The notes: generated by a model from the letters alone, not told the origin. Shown: positions 33,476 through 42,587, counted from the first letter of the stretch. The stretch: 64,000 nt of DNA from AP-15 sp963700195 (GCA_963700195.1 CAVOWQ010000031.1:310001-374000), one strand, 5' to 3'. Numbers and translations: made by a program.

Positions 33476-33760
33476 TTACTTGATGAGCATTCCAAGTGGA
33501 GCGAGCGGTCCGATGGGCATCAGCTCGAAGGTCAGAAGGTTCGCCCGGCCGAGCGGCAATGCTTTGAGCAGGCCGTCGGCTTCCTCGACCGAGTTGACGG
33601 TCATCAGAAAGATGACGCCCGCCTCGTTATCGCGAAGCCAGAACTGCTCCATCTTTCCGTCCAGATAGAGCTGCAGGGTAGCCGGGACTTCTTTCGGAAG
33701 ATACATCTGCCGCTGCTCGGGCGTGAGAGGCTTCAGTGTTCCGATTGCCATGACTTTCAT
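33476..33760 (-). CDS. Small hypothetical protein, muconolactone isomerase/YCII-like fold
   Basis: 94 residues starting MKVMAIGTLKPLTPEQRQMY, with WLRDNEAGVIFLMTVNSVEE and ending PIGPLAPLGMLIK. The alternation of strand, helix and the VIFLM..NSVEEA..LL pattern fits small ferredoxin-like dimeric barrels such as muconolactone isomerase or YCII proteins. A GGAGA ribosome site precedes the start. No catalytic residues can be named. It stands alone between repeats. Confidence 0.6.
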   Translation of the reverse strand: MKVMAIGTLKPLTPEQRQMYLPKEVPATLQLYLDGKMEQFWLRDNEAGVIFLMTVNSVEEADGLLKALPLGRANLLTFELMPIGPLAPLGMLIK

Positions 33761-33901
33761 GCTGTATCTCCAATACTAAATTGAGCGCCGGTTTCGACGA
33801 CGGGTGACGCTCACCGCGTGGACCTGCACCAGCAGCTCAGTGACTCACCCGGATTGTGGCGCGTCAAGACAGCGTCACTTTAGCCACTTGCTCCGGTTCA
33901 T

Positions 33902-34002
33902 CGGATTACGGTGACAGTTTACTTCGGAATTACGGTGACAGTTTACTTGAGTTCTCGCACGAAGCCAGTTTGCCCATCTTGTAAGCTGTCACCGTAATCC
34001 TC
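33902..34002. repeat. Inverted copies of GGATTACGGTGACAGTTTAC
   Basis: GGATTACGGTGACAGTTTAC at 33902-33921, a direct repeat of its core ATTACGGTGACAGTTTACTT at about 33929, and the inverted form GTAAGCTGTCACCGTAATCC at 33981-34000. A further copy of the core (GCGGTGACAGTTTAC) is at 33420. Such motifs often mark ends of small transposons or REP-type elements; no transposase is present. Confidence 0.7.
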
Positions 34003-34060
34003 CCACCGTAATCCTCCCACCGTAATCCTCCCACCGTAATCCTCCCACCGTAATCCTCAT
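33992..34060. repeat. Tandem array of a 14-bp unit, about five copies
   Basis: The unit CCGTAATCCTCCCA is repeated four times exactly (33992, 34006, 34020, 34034) and once partially (34048). The array grows out of the inverted CACCGTAATCC element end and reaches the stop codon of higA. It is too short and spacer-free for CRISPR. Confidence 0.9.
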
Positions 34061-34368
34061 CCGAAAACCGGCATCAATTGCGGTCGGTTCTCGCTGGTGG
34101 CTAGTCGCTCTTCTGCGTCGTACAGATCGACCGCGTTCTGCAAATTCAGCCAGTACTGAGCCGTGGTGCCGAGCACCGCCGCCATCCGCGCCGCCATCTC
34201 CGCGGTGATCGCCGCATGGCCGTTGACGATCGCGCTCATGTGCTTGCGGGTGACCCCGCACGCCTCGGCAAACCGGGCGATCGAGATCTCGTGCGGCGCC
34301 AGATAGAGCTCGGCCAGGATCTTGCCCGGCAAGCTCGGCCGTCTCGTTCGCTGACTGCTCCTCGTCAT
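34057..34368 (-). CDS. higA: HigA-family antitoxin (XRE helix-turn-helix)
   Basis: 103 residues starting at ATG 34368: MTRSSQRTRRPSLPGKILAE, then the helix-turn-helix ISIARFAEACGVTRKHMSAI and VNGHAAITAEMAARMAAVLG, and TAQYWLNLQNAVDLY, the classic HigA/VapI pattern. It neutralises the HigB RNase and represses the operon. The gene follows higB after 10 bases. The open frame extends to 34422 but overlaps higB, so the internal ATG is used. The stop codon abuts a tandem repeat array. Confidence 0.9.
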   Translation of the reverse strand: MTRSSQRTRRPSLPGKILAELYLAPHEISIARFAEACGVTRKHMSAIVNGHAAITAEMAARMAAVLGTTAQYWLNLQNAVDLYDAEERLATSENRPQLMPVFG

Positions 34369-34378
34369 AGTGTTCGCC

Positions 34379-34666
34379 TCAGTGATAATCCTCGAAATCG
34401 ACATCGAGGACGTCGCCCTCATCGCCGTGTTCGAAGCGGAAAGTCAGCCGCCTATTGCCGCTGACCGACATCGCGAAGGTTCCGGATCGATCGTCAAGGA
34501 GGGCATGGAATCCACGAGCCCCGCGCAAGTCGCCGGCGCAGGTGGCACCGTCGATCGCGTCGAGCATCAAGCTCATGCGTTGCCGAAATTCCGCCCCGAT
34601 GCGGCGCGACCGCCCGGTAAGGAAAATCTCTTCCACGCCCTTGTGCGCGAAGGTCTTGATCGACAT
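34379..34666 (-). CDS. higB: HigB-type toxin (RelE/ParE superfamily)
   Basis: 95 residues: IKTFAHKGVEEIFLTGRSRR near the start, RGARGFHALLDDRSGTFAMS in the middle and NRRLTFRFEHGDEGDVLDVD at the end, the sequence order of ribosome-dependent mRNA interferases of the HigB/GraT type. The toxin gene comes first, antitoxin second, as is usual for higBA. A palindrome right upstream of the start is a likely autoregulatory site. Confidence 0.9.
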   Translation of the reverse strand: MSIKTFAHKGVEEIFLTGRSRRIGAEFRQRMSLMLDAIDGATCAGDLRGARGFHALLDDRSGTFAMSVSGNRRLTFRFEHGDEGDVLDVDFEDYH

Positions 34667-34670
34667 AGAA

Positions 34671-34686
34671 AACCTCGTATGAGGTT
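34671..34686. promoter_or_regulatory. Palindromic operator of higBA
   Basis: AACCTCGTATGAGGTT, a perfect 6-4-6 palindrome four bases upstream of the higB start, with a further half-site CATGAGGTT 4 bases away. HigA proteins bind such palindromes to repress their own operon. Inferred from position and symmetry. Confidence 0.6.
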
Positions 34687-34699
34687 GTTCATGAGGTTC

Positions 34700-35321
34700 T
34701 CCTCTCCTCGGGTGTTCGCGTCCGCAACCTTCGGGGTTACGTCACCATACAGGTGACGATGCGGCGGCTGCTTGTCAAGCTGTCGGCACTTGCTAAGCCT
34801 TTTCCGCGCTGGGCGCCCAGACACTGGTCGGACTCGGTCGCCGTGCCGAACGCCCGGTGTGCCGGGTGCCAGGCGCCGGCCGAGCTGCCGCTCGAAGCGC
34901 CGCGATGCATTCCGGCGCACCAAGCGGCCGTCCGATCGTGGGTGCCCGCTCGATCCGAGCCGTCGTCGCGGGATCGGTCGGTGCCGTGAGAAGCGCAGAT
35001 AAGATGCGGCAGGCCCGGCGCGACCGTGGCGCCACCGTTGCCAGTCTAGTCATCCACTCGCCCGCGAGATGGGACGACGAGCGCTTCCCGGAACCAGGGC
35101 CAGTCCTCGGCACGGCTCGGCATTCTGCGCGCGCGCTTGGGTGCCGGCGAGACCGCAGAAAAGGCGCGAACCGCGAGCAGCCGGAATGCGAAGCGTCATG
35201 GCATCCCCCTTGTCAGCGGGTCGGGCCCTGTCGGCGGCGTGGCCAGCCGATCCGCCGAGTTTGACCAATGTTAGTCGTGCGGCAGGGAACAAGCGCCAAG
35301 GTTTAGCAAGACGGGTAGACC
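34700..35321. other. About 620 bases without a recognisable gene
   Basis: Short open frames exist on both strands, but none shows family resemblance or normal protein composition. The only gene-like hint is a minus-strand start at about 35202 with AAGGGGG before it and a leader-like MTLRIPAARG, which decays after some 25 codons. The region probably holds degraded DNA between higBA and the LLM gene. Confidence 0.5.
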
Positions 35322-35433
35322 CGTAGGGTGGGTTGAGCGGCAGCGAAACCCACCAACGACTTGGAAGGGGGCGAGTGATGGGATGGGTTTCCCCCGGCTT
35401 AACGCCGGGGTCAACCCATCCTACCCATTATTG
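35322..35433. repeat. Dispersed repeat, GTAGGGTGGGTTGAG...TCAACCCATCCTACC (copy 2)
   Basis: Left arm GTAGGGTGGGTTGAGCGG, right arm GGTCAACCCATCCTACCC, with internal AAACCCACC/GATGGGTTT and a central CCCCGGCTTAACGCCGGGG hairpin. It is related to 31920-32006. Right after it CCCATTATTGGG occurs twice in tandem, next to the LLM stop codon. Confidence 0.75.
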
Positions 35434-35443
35434 GGGCTACCCA

Positions 35444-36707
35444 TTATTGGGCCGCTAGGGACGCCTGGAAGGCGGGAACCTCGGCGCGTTCGGGGCGCTG
35501 CATCGGCTGCGGCCACCATTTGTCTTCCCATTCGCTGAACAGGCCGCGCAGCTTTGGCAATACCTGCTCGGCGAACAGCTTGGTGTTGTACGCCGCGAGG
35601 TCCTTGCCCATGCTGCCGAACTGCATCAGCAGCATCAGGTGGCCGACATTGAGGTCGGTCGCCAGCTCGGTCAATTGCTCGACGACCTCCTCGGGCGAGC
35701 CGATGATCACGTAGCCGCGCTCGACGATGTCCTCCATGCGCGTTGTCGCGCGCGCCGCCTGGCGGGCCTGGAGGCTCGCGGCGCGGCCGATCTGGCCGAT
35801 GATGCCGGCGCGCTGCGTCGCCTCGGTGATGTAGCCGGGCGGCATCGCCCAGCGCGGGTCGACGCGCAGGCAGCGGCCGTAGAAATATTCCGCCGGCTCG
35901 CGGTAGAGCCGCATCGCCTCCTCGCGGCTCTCGGCGACGCCGACCGATTGCAGAAAGCCGGCGCGATAGGGGTTCCGCTCCTTGCCGAGCCGGTCCATCT
36001 CCTCCCAGAAGCCGTGCATCGTCGCGCGGCCGTCCTTGAAGCCGAAATAGGAGAGATACGCGTAGACGTAGTCCATCTGCGCGCACCACTGCCACGTCTC
36101 GACCGAGCCGCCGCCCGGGATCCAGATCGGCGGGTGCGGCTTCTGCACTGGGCCGCGGCCAGATGTTGACATAGCGCTGCTGGTTGAAGCGGCCGTTGAA
36201 CGCAAAGGTGTCCTGCTCGGTCCACGCCCGCATGACGAGGTCGTGCGCCTCGTAGTAGCGGTCGCGCAGCATGCTCGGGTTCTGGCCATACGCAAAACAG
36301 GTGTCCATCGGCGTGCCGACCGGGAAGCCGGCGATCAGCCGCCCGCCCGAGATGCAGTCGATCATCGCGAATTCTTCGGCGACCCGGGTCGGCGGGTTGT
36401 AGAGCGCCAATGAATTGCCCATCACGCACAAAGCGGTATCCGTCGTGCGGCGGGACAGCGCCGAGGCGATCAGATTGGGCGACGGCATCAGCCCGTAGCC
36501 GTTGGAGTGGTGCTCGTTGACGCAGACCGCGTCGAACCCGCATTCGGCGGCGAATTCGAGCTCGTCCATGAAGTCGTTGTACATCAGATGCGCGCGCCGC
36601 GGGTCGAACAGCGAGGAATGGATGTCGACCCACACCGAGGGGTGCTTCTCGCGGAAATCCTCCGGCAATTCGGTGTAGGGCATCAGGTGAAACCACATCA
36701 GCTTCAT
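35444..36707 (-). CDS. LLM-class flavin-dependent oxidoreductase, frameshifted
   Basis: About 420 residues after correction. The N-terminal part MKLMWFHLMPYTELPEDFRE, CGFDAVCVNEHHSNGYGLMP and GNSLALYNPPTRVAEEFAMI is a bacterial-luciferase-like barrel binding FMN. Near 36151 one extra G (three instead of two; CCC on the coding strand) breaks the frame; then VQKPHPPIWIPGGGSVETWQ, IIGSPEEVVEQLTELATDLN and LMLLMQFGSM complete the family pattern. AAGGAG precedes the ATG at 36707. Substrate unknown; LLM enzymes often desulfonate or hydroxylate small organics. Confidence 0.85.
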
Positions 36708-36737
36708 GGCCGCAGCTCCTTCGAGTCGGCTGGATCA

Positions 36738-36880
36738 CCTTCGTGCGTCCTTCGAGACGGCCGCTCCAAGCGCGCATCCTCAGGATGAGGTGGTTCGTTT
36801 ATGCCATCGACGAGCATACCTTATGCTGAGGACCGGTTCTGCCCCGCGAAAGGGGCGCGTCTCGAAGCACGCATGGCGCC
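36738..36880. repeat. Dispersed repeat with TCCTTCGAGACGGCCGCT and CCTCAGGATGAGG
   Basis: Plus strand reads GCGTCCTTCGAGACGGCCGC, then CATCCTCAGGATGAGG (a palindrome), and inverted decayed forms ATGCTGAGGA and GGGGCGCGTCTCGAAGCACG. This is the frequent Bradyrhizobium-type intergenic repeat with facing arms. It fills the gap between the LLM gene and the peptide-binding protein gene. Confidence 0.7.
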
Positions 36881-36971
36881 CATGCAGCCGATCTGGCGGA
36901 TTCCGGATTGACGGGCCGACGGCCCTCGCAGTTGTTAGGGGAAGGGCACGCCCGACACTCGGAGGAAACAG

Positions 36972-38568
36972 GTGAAGAACGTTTACCGTGCAGCGTTGGC
37001 GACTGCAGTTTTGCTATTGGGTTTGACTGTTGCCGATACGGCGCAGGCGCAAAAACAAGGCGGCATTCTCAAGGTGTGGCACCGGGACAGCCCGGGGAAC
37101 ATGTCGATCCTCGAAGAAGGGACGATCTCGATCGTGGCGCCGATCATGGGGGTGTTCAACAACCTCGTCGTGTTCGACCCGAACGTAAAGCAGAACAGCT
37201 TGAAGTCGATTGTTCCGGATCTTGCCGAAAGCTGGTCGTGGAGCGAGGACGGGACCGACCTCACCTTCAAATTGCGCGACGGCGTCAAATGGCATGACGG
37301 GAAGCCGTTCACCGCCGCGGACGTCAAATGCACCTTCGATCTGGTGCAGGGCAAATCCAAGGAGAAGCTGCGCGTCAATGCCCGCGAGGCCTGGTGGATC
37401 AACCTCAAAGAGGTCACGACCGAGGGCGACCGGCAGGCGACATTTCACCTGAAGCGGCCGCAGCCGGCGTTTATCGAATTGCTCGCCGCGGGGTTCACGC
37501 CGATCTATCCCTGCCACGTGTCGCCGGCCCAGATGCGGGCGCATCCGATCGGCACGGGCCCGTTCAAATTTGTCGAGTTCAAGCCCAACCAGTCGATCAA
37601 AGTGACGCGCAACCCGGATTACTGGAAGCCCGGCCGCCCCTATCTCGACGGCGCCGAGTGGACGATCATCCCGAACCGCTCGACCGCGATGCTCGCCTTC
37701 ATGGCCGGGAATTTCGACATGACCTTTCCCTATGAGGTCACGATCCCGATGCTGAAGGACGTGCACAGCCAGATGCCCGAGGCGATCTGCGAAGTGACGC
37801 CGGAGAATGTCGCGCCGAATTTGCTGATCACCCGCAAGCCGCCTTTCGACAATCTGGACCTGCGCCGGGCGATCGCGATGACGATCGACCACAAGGCCTT
37901 TATCGATATTCTCGGCGAGGGCCAAGGCGATGTCGGGACCGCAATGCTGCCGGCCCCCGAGGGCCTTTGGGCGATGCCGAAGGAAATGATGGAGAAATTG
38001 CCCGGGCTACGACCCCGACGTGCAGAAGCGCCGTGAGGAGGCCCGCAAGATCATGCAGTCGCTCGGCTACGGACCGGACAAGCGGCTTTCGGTCAAGATC
38101 TCGGCCCGCAATCTGCCGATCTACCGCGACCCGGCGGCGATCCTGTCCGACCAGCTGAAGCAGATCTGGATCGACACCGAGATCGAGCTGGTCGAAACCG
38201 CGAATTGGCTGCCGAGGTTGATCCGCGGCGACTTCACTTTTGCGCAGAGCCTGGTGGGCAGCGGGCTCGACGATCCCGACCAGAATTTCTACGAGAACTA
38301 CATCTGCGACTCCAACCGCAACTACACGAAATACTGCAACCGCGAGCTCGACAAGCTGATCGATCAGCAATCGATGGAGCCCGACCAGGAAAAACGCAAG
38401 CATCTGGTCTGGCAGATCGACAGCAAATTGCAGGAGGACGTGGTGCGGCCGATCCTCTACCACATGCGCCAGGGCACCTGCTGGCGCCCCGAGGTGAAGG
38501 GTCTCAACCTGCAGGTCAACAGCATCTATAATGGCTGGCGCATGGAAGACGTCTGGCTCGACCGTTGA
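36972..38568 (+). CDS. Peptide/nickel-type ABC transporter substrate-binding protein (SBP family 5), frameshifted
   Basis: About 531 residues. GTG 36972 after GGAGGAAAC starts a signal peptide (VYRAALATAVLLLGLTVADT, cleavage near AQAQ). The body shows DLAESWSWSEDGTDLTFKLR, WHDGKPFTAADVKCTFDLV and GTGPFKFVEFKPNQSIKVTR, the hallmark phrases of SBP_bac_5 proteins. Near 38005 a GGG should be GG, after which YDPDVQKRREEARKIMQSLG leads to the C-terminal lobe (LDDPDQNFYENYICDSNRNY). No permease genes follow; it may be an orphan binding protein. Confidence 0.88.
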
Positions 38569-38584
38569 GAGGGCAGAGGGCCCG

Positions 38585-39407
38585 ATGCTGACGATCACGG
38601 ATCCGGTCAAAATGAAAGCGGCGGCGGCTTATAACGCCGCCGCGGATCATTTCGACGACGAGGCGCTCGGCCTGTGGGCGAAATATGGCGGACGCACCGT
38701 CGAGCGGCTCGCGCTCCAATCCGGTGCGACCGTCCTCGATGTCGGCTGCGGCACCGGCGCATCGGCAATCCCCGCCGCCGAGCAGGTCGGACCAAAGGGC
38801 AAGGTGATCGCGGTCGATCTCGCCGACCGCTTGCTCGAAATCGCTCGGCGCAAGGCGGCTAGCCGGAAACTTCGAGAACATCGAATTCCGCCTCGGCGAC
38901 ATGGAGAATTTGGGCTATCCGGACCGGCATTTCGATGCGGTGATCTGTGTATTCGCGATCTTCTTCGTCCCGGACGTGGCGAAGCAGATCAGAGAACTCT
39001 GGCGGATGGTGCGCCCCAACGGCCAATTGGCCATTACCACCTGGGGGCCGCGGGTGTGGGAGCCGGGCTCGACCGGTTGGTGGTCGGCGGTCAAGGAATT
39101 GCGCCCCGATCTCCACTCTGCGTTCAACCCATGGGACCGGATCGCGGAGCCGACGGCATTGCGCAAGCTCTTCACCGAAGCCGGGGTTGCTGAGGCGGCG
39201 ATCGTCGCCGAGGACGGCAGGCAAGCGCTGCGCTCGCCGGAGGATTGGTGGACGATGGTGCTCGGGTCCGGCTACCGCTGGACGGTCGATCAGATGGAGC
39301 CGGACATGGTCGAACGGTTGCGCAACGCCAATCTCGCGTGGATACGCTCGCACAACGTCACTTCCGTCGAGACCAATGTCATTTACGCGGTGGCTCGCAA
39401 GCCGTGA
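38585..39407 (+). CDS. Class I SAM-dependent methyltransferase, frameshifted
   Basis: About 273 residues. Motif I is ATVLDVGCGTGASAIPAAEQ, then KVIAVDLADRLLEIARRKAA. A run AAA at 38867-38869 should be AA; after correction FENIEFRLGDMENLGYPDRH and FDAVICVFAIFFVPDVAKQI follow, with MVRPNGQLAITTWGP (post-II region). This is a UbiE-like fold; acceptor unknown. ATG 38585 lies 17 bases after the binding-protein stop, and the glycosylase gene comes 17 bases after its own stop, so the three may be one transcript. Confidence 0.85.
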
Positions 39408-39423
39408 TGGTGGAGAGAGAGCG

Positions 39424-40098
39424 ATGACGGCGCCTCCTTTTGCCTCGATCCTCGAAGCGGCGCGCACCCGTCTCGGCGCGGCGGCGCTCGAAGCACGGCT
39501 GCCGCAGCCGCGCTCGGCCGCCGAACTGAAGGCGGTGCCGGACGACCGCTATCTGTCGCAGATGTCGCTGCGGATCTTCCGGGCCGGTCTCAAGCACAGC
39601 CTCGTCGACGCGAAATGGCCGGCTTTCGAAGAGGTCTTCAACGGTTTCGAGCCGCGCCGCGTGCGCGCCATGTCGGACGAGGCAATGGAGGCGCTGCTCG
39701 GCGATGCCCGGCTGATCCGCCATTGGGGCAAGCTAAAATCGGTTCGCGACAACGCCGCCGCGATGATTACGGTCGCTGAGGAACATGGCAGCTTTGGCGC
39801 CTGGCTGGCCGATTGGCCCGCGACCGGCATTGTCGAGCTGTGGGAAGCGCTCGCCAAACGCTTCAGCCAGATGGGCGGCAATTCGGGTCCGACTTTTCTG
39901 CGCATGGTCGGCAAGGACACGTTCATTCTGACGCCCTCGGTGACCGCAGGGCTGAAGCATTGGGGCGCGGTCGATGCGCCGCCCAAAAACCGCAAGGACC
40001 GCGCCGCAGTCCAGTCCGCCTTCAACGCCTGGGCAGCGGAAACCGGCCGGCCGCTTTGTCAACTGAGCCTGATCCTCGCCGCCTCGATCGAAGACTGA
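39424..40098 (+). CDS. DNA-3-methyladenine glycosylase I family protein, divergent form
   Basis: 224 residues with the Tag-type middle part: DDRYLSQMSLRIFRAGLKHS, WPAFEEVFNGFEPRRVRAMS, RLIRHWGKLKSVRDNAAAMI and GGNSGPTFLRMVGKDTFILT. Unlike classic Tag it has no N-terminal Cys or C-terminal His-Cys pair, so the zinc site is absent. This subfamily is widespread in Rhizobiales; its repair activity is less certain. A second, zinc-type Tag gene lies at 43104-43676 on the other strand. Confidence 0.8.
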   Translation: MTAPPFASILEAARTRLGAAALEARLPQPRSAAELKAVPDDRYLSQMSLRIFRAGLKHSLVDAKWPAFEEVFNGFEPRRVRAMSDEAMEALLGDARLIRHWGKLKSVRDNAAAMITVAEEHGSFGAWLADWPATGIVELWEALAKRFSQMGGNSGPTFLRMVGKDTFILTPSVTAGLKHWGAVDAPPKNRKDRAAVQSAFNAWAAETGRPLCQLSLILAASIED

Positions 40099-40099
40099 T

Positions 40100-40190
40100 G
40101 TCATTGCGAGGCGCCTTGCGCGACGAAGTAATCTCGATTGATCCAGCGGCCGGCGGCCCGAGATTGCCTCGCTTCCGCTCGCAATGACGA
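40100..40190. repeat. Inverted repeat TGTCATTGCGAG...CTCGCAATGACGA
   Basis: TGTCATTGCGAGGCGCCTTG at the left, GCTTCCGCTCGCAATGACGA at the right, with inner CGAAGTAATCTCGATTG and CCCGAGATTGCCTCG arms. The 90-base element can fold into one long stem and closes both neighbouring convergent genes. It is a well-known alphaproteobacterial intergenic repeat type. Confidence 0.8.
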
Positions 40191-40208
40191 TTGGAGCGAC
40201 GGTATCGG

Positions 40209-40950
40209 CTATTCCCAGTAGGCCGCGATGATCGTGTTGTCGTCGCCGAGGATCAGATTGAGCCGGTTTGGATCGTGCGTGATGCCTCTGATGCCCGCGC
40301 GACGGTACGATCCATCTCAATACCTTGGGGAGATCCTCCTGGCGAACGACCCCCTGCTGGCCGGGCTGCGCCTGGCCGTGCTCGACAAACTTCTTGCCGA
40401 CGCAGTCCTTGCAGTCATTAACGTTGACCTGTGTCTGGCTGACGCCCGGCATCTGCTTGACCTCAAGGGCATTCTCCGAGGCCCGCACGCGCACTCCTTT
40501 GAATAGGTGGCCCTGTTCCAATGGGAAGACAGCGCTGATCGGGACGAAACCTTCGGCCGGCTGCGTTTGGTCCGGCATCGTCGCAATGAATTGCAGATCG
40601 AGGATGCCGTCTGAAGGTTTTCCGACATATGTCGGGACCAGCTCCGGGGCGCTCCAGCCCTGCGATCCGGTCAATCCCGTGACCCGGACGACGTCGAGCT
40701 CGGGCTCTGTCGAAGTCCGCATCACCTCGACACTGGTAACGTAGAGCACAGGAAGTTCCGTCGCGGGCGTCGTTTCATCGGATTGGGTAGGTTCGACCAT
40801 TTGTCCGGCGCCGCCGCCAGCGTATCCCGGCGGTTGCCCGGCCGCACCGGATTGCGGCGGGCCGCCCTGGGCGAATGCGAGCCCGGCCAAACCGACCTGC
40901 AGCGCAGCAGCTATTGCAAACACGCCCAAGCGGGGGAAATTCGTATTCAT
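40209..40950 (-). CDS. Exported companion protein of the GrrM-type RiPP operon, frameshifted
   Basis: About 246 residues. ATG 40950 after GGAGGA gives a signal peptide (LGVFAIAAALQVGLAGLAFA), then a Gly/Pro/Gln-rich linker and a domain with LPVLYVTSVEVMRTSTEPEL, DGILDLQFIATMPDQTQP and VNVNDCKDCVGKKFVEHG (a CxxC pair). Near 40295 GGG should be GG; then GIRGITHDPNRLNLILGDDN and TIIAAYWE end the protein. This last part resembles the end of peptidase inhibitor I78 domains (DPNRLN....N.I). It is the last gene of the operon, 23 bases after the maturase. It may bind, protect or deliver the modified peptides; this is inference. Confidence 0.7.
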
Positions 40951-40973
40951 CACATCCTCCGAATTGCCAGTGT

Positions 40974-42173
40974 TCATCCCCAGCGGGCGCTGTGATCCTG
41001 CGCCCGCACAGCCATCTCGATGCACGGAGTGCCCGGATCGTTCCGGTCGGATACGCTCGGCTGCACGCGCTCCAGCGCATCGAGCACGAGATCGGTCGCC
41101 CGCATCTTGGTCAGGCGGCAATAGGTGGTCTCGGTGCTGATAAAGGTCCCGTTCTCGGCGAGCTTATTGACCGGCTCACCCCCGCCGCACACGCTGAAAT
41201 ACTCGCAGCTTTCACGGCACATCGCCACGCCTGCTTCGATGTCTTCGAGCATCCTGGCGAAATTCGCCCGCTGCGGCAAATCGACGAGCCTGTCACGATT
41301 GATGTTCCCCAACAGGAAATCGCCGTATTGCGCATTCTTCAGGCCGAGCAGCTCTGGCGAGAACGTCGATATGTTGCCGGCCCAATCCATGCTGGTGATT
41401 GCGAAAGGCTCGACGAGCTGGTTGCCGAACGGCGCATCCTTGGGGCGGATCACCTGCTGCAGCGCGTGCTCGATTTCACGGATGAACGTGATCTTGCCGG
41501 GCATAGCCGACGACAGCCGCCAGAATTCGCTCAAGAATCGGTAATACGCGGCCTCGACACCGCTGTCGGCAAAGGACTGCGAGACGTGATCGCCTTCGGA
41601 TTCTTCGACATTGAAGCACACCCGCTCGATGCCCTCATTGACGTAGAAATCGAACATCTCGCGAGGCGCTGCCAGGCTGGCGGTGGACAGCACCGAAATC
41701 ACGTGAAAAGGGACGTCGTGACGGCGCAACAGCCGAATACCTGCGATCGTCTTATCGAAGGTGCCCCGCCCCGACCGGGTCTGCCGGTTGCGATCGTGCA
41801 GTCGCTGCGGTCCGTCGATACTGACGCCGATATTGACATGCTCCTCGGCAAAAAAGTTGCACCATGCATCGTCGATCAATGTCCCATTCGTCTGGAAGGA
41901 ATGAGCCACCGTCAGCTCCGCCGGCTTCTGCGTCTCAATCGCGCGAAAGGCACTGCGGTAGAACTCGATCGGCAGGACCATCGGTTCGCCGGCGTGCCAT
42001 ACTACTGACAGATTGTTCTTGACCCAGCCCGAAGCGAACACTTGCGAGAATAGGTTGGACAGCGTATTCGGCGAGACAACCGCTTTCGAATTCCGGTCCG
42101 GGAGGTAACAATACCGGCAATCGATGTTGCAGAACGGGGTTGGCTGAACAACCAGCAGTTCTATAGTCGGCAC
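40974..42173 (-). CDS. grrM: Cyclophane-forming radical SAM/SPASM peptide maturase (GrrM/OscB type)
   Basis: 399 residues. The radical SAM cluster motif is CNIDCRYCYL (Cys15, Cys19, Cys22), with WHAGEPMVLP, SFQTNGTLI and VSIDGPQRLHD typical of peptide-modifying members. The C-terminal SPASM region carries CRESCEYFSVCGGGEPVNK and ENGTFISTETTYCRL, ligands for auxiliary 4Fe-4S clusters and a phrase I associate with GrrM/OscB proteins. Members of this family link aromatic side chains to a residue two positions on, forming three-residue cyclophanes. Two precursor genes rich in Trp-X-Asn lie directly upstream on the same strand, so the substrate is very likely their products. Confidence 0.88.
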   Translation of the reverse strand: MPTIELLVVQPTPFCNIDCRYCYLPDRNSKAVVSPNTLSNLFSQVFASGWVKNNLSVVWHAGEPMVLPIEFYRSAFRAIETQKPAELTVAHSFQTNGTLIDDAWCNFFAEEHVNIGVSIDGPQRLHDRNRQTRSGRGTFDKTIAGIRLLRRHDVPFHVISVLSTASLAAPREMFDFYVNEGIERVCFNVEESEGDHVSQSFADSGVEAAYYRFLSEFWRLSSAMPGKITFIREIEHALQQVIRPKDAPFGNQLVEPFAITSMDWAGNISTFSPELLGLKNAQYGDFLLGNINRDRLVDLPQRANFARMLEDIEAGVAMCRESCEYFSVCGGGEPVNKLAENGTFISTETTYCRLTKMRATDLVLDALERVQPSVSDRNDPGTPCIEMAVRAQDHSARWG

Positions 42174-42206
42174 GAGACTGCTCGCCGCTTGCCTTGGCGG
42201 CCCAGT

Positions 42207-42587
42207 CTACCAATTATGCCAAAAGTTGTTCCAATTATTCCAGTTGTGCCAGTTGTTCCAATTGGGCCAGCCATAGCCATAGGGATAATAGCCGCCCCAG
42301 GGACGATAGCCCCAGCCTCCTCCCCACCAATTTCCCCAGGCGAGCTGGCGATCTCGGTTGTCCGGCTTGGCAACTGTGCCATCGGGTTCAGCCACGGCGG
42401 AGACGGCTTCGCGGATGGCGGCCAGCCGTTCCGACAAACGATCGTTATCTGAGGCCGAAGGTTGAGACGCCGCGGGATGCTCGTTGGCAACACTCGGCGT
42501 CGTCGAGCCTAACAACAGCGACATGCCGACTGCTCCTGCGGGAAGCATACCTGATAGGATCTTCACGTATTTCTGCCGCAACGACAT
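42207..42587 (-). CDS. Putative RiPP precursor 1 (GrrA/OscA-like, Trp-X-Asn core)
   Basis: 126 residues. Leader: MSLRQKYVKILSGMLPAGAV plus a hydrophobic stretch and VANEH, an export signal; then a conserved helical segment RLSERLAAIREAVSAVAEPD; then the core after QLAWGNWW, first Gly/Tyr/Pro-rich (GYRPWGGYYPYGYG) and then WPN, WNN, WHN, WNN, WNN, WHN in a row. Trp-X-Asn is the accepted target form for three-residue cyclophane formation. ATG 42587 has GAGGGAGGGG upstream. The gene ends 33 bases before the maturase start. Not an enzyme; the C-terminus is extremely biased. Confidence 0.8.
   Translation of the reverse strand: MSLRQKYVKILSGMLPAGAVGMSLLLGSTTPSVANEHPAASQPSASDNDRLSERLAAIREAVSAVAEPDGTVAKPDNRDRQLAWGNWWGGGWGYRPWGGYYPYGYGWPNWNNWHNWNNWNNFWHNW

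Noticed and set aside
33992..34060. Possible CRISPR array
   Set aside because: The units are 14 bp, directly adjacent without spacers, and no cas genes are present; it is a simple tandem repeat.
40974..42173. Reading the radical SAM protein as an anaerobic sulfatase-maturating enzyme
   Set aside because: No sulfatase gene is nearby, and the SPASM text (CGGGEPVNK...ENGTF.STET.YC) with adjacent Trp-X-Asn precursors fits GrrM-type peptide maturases better.
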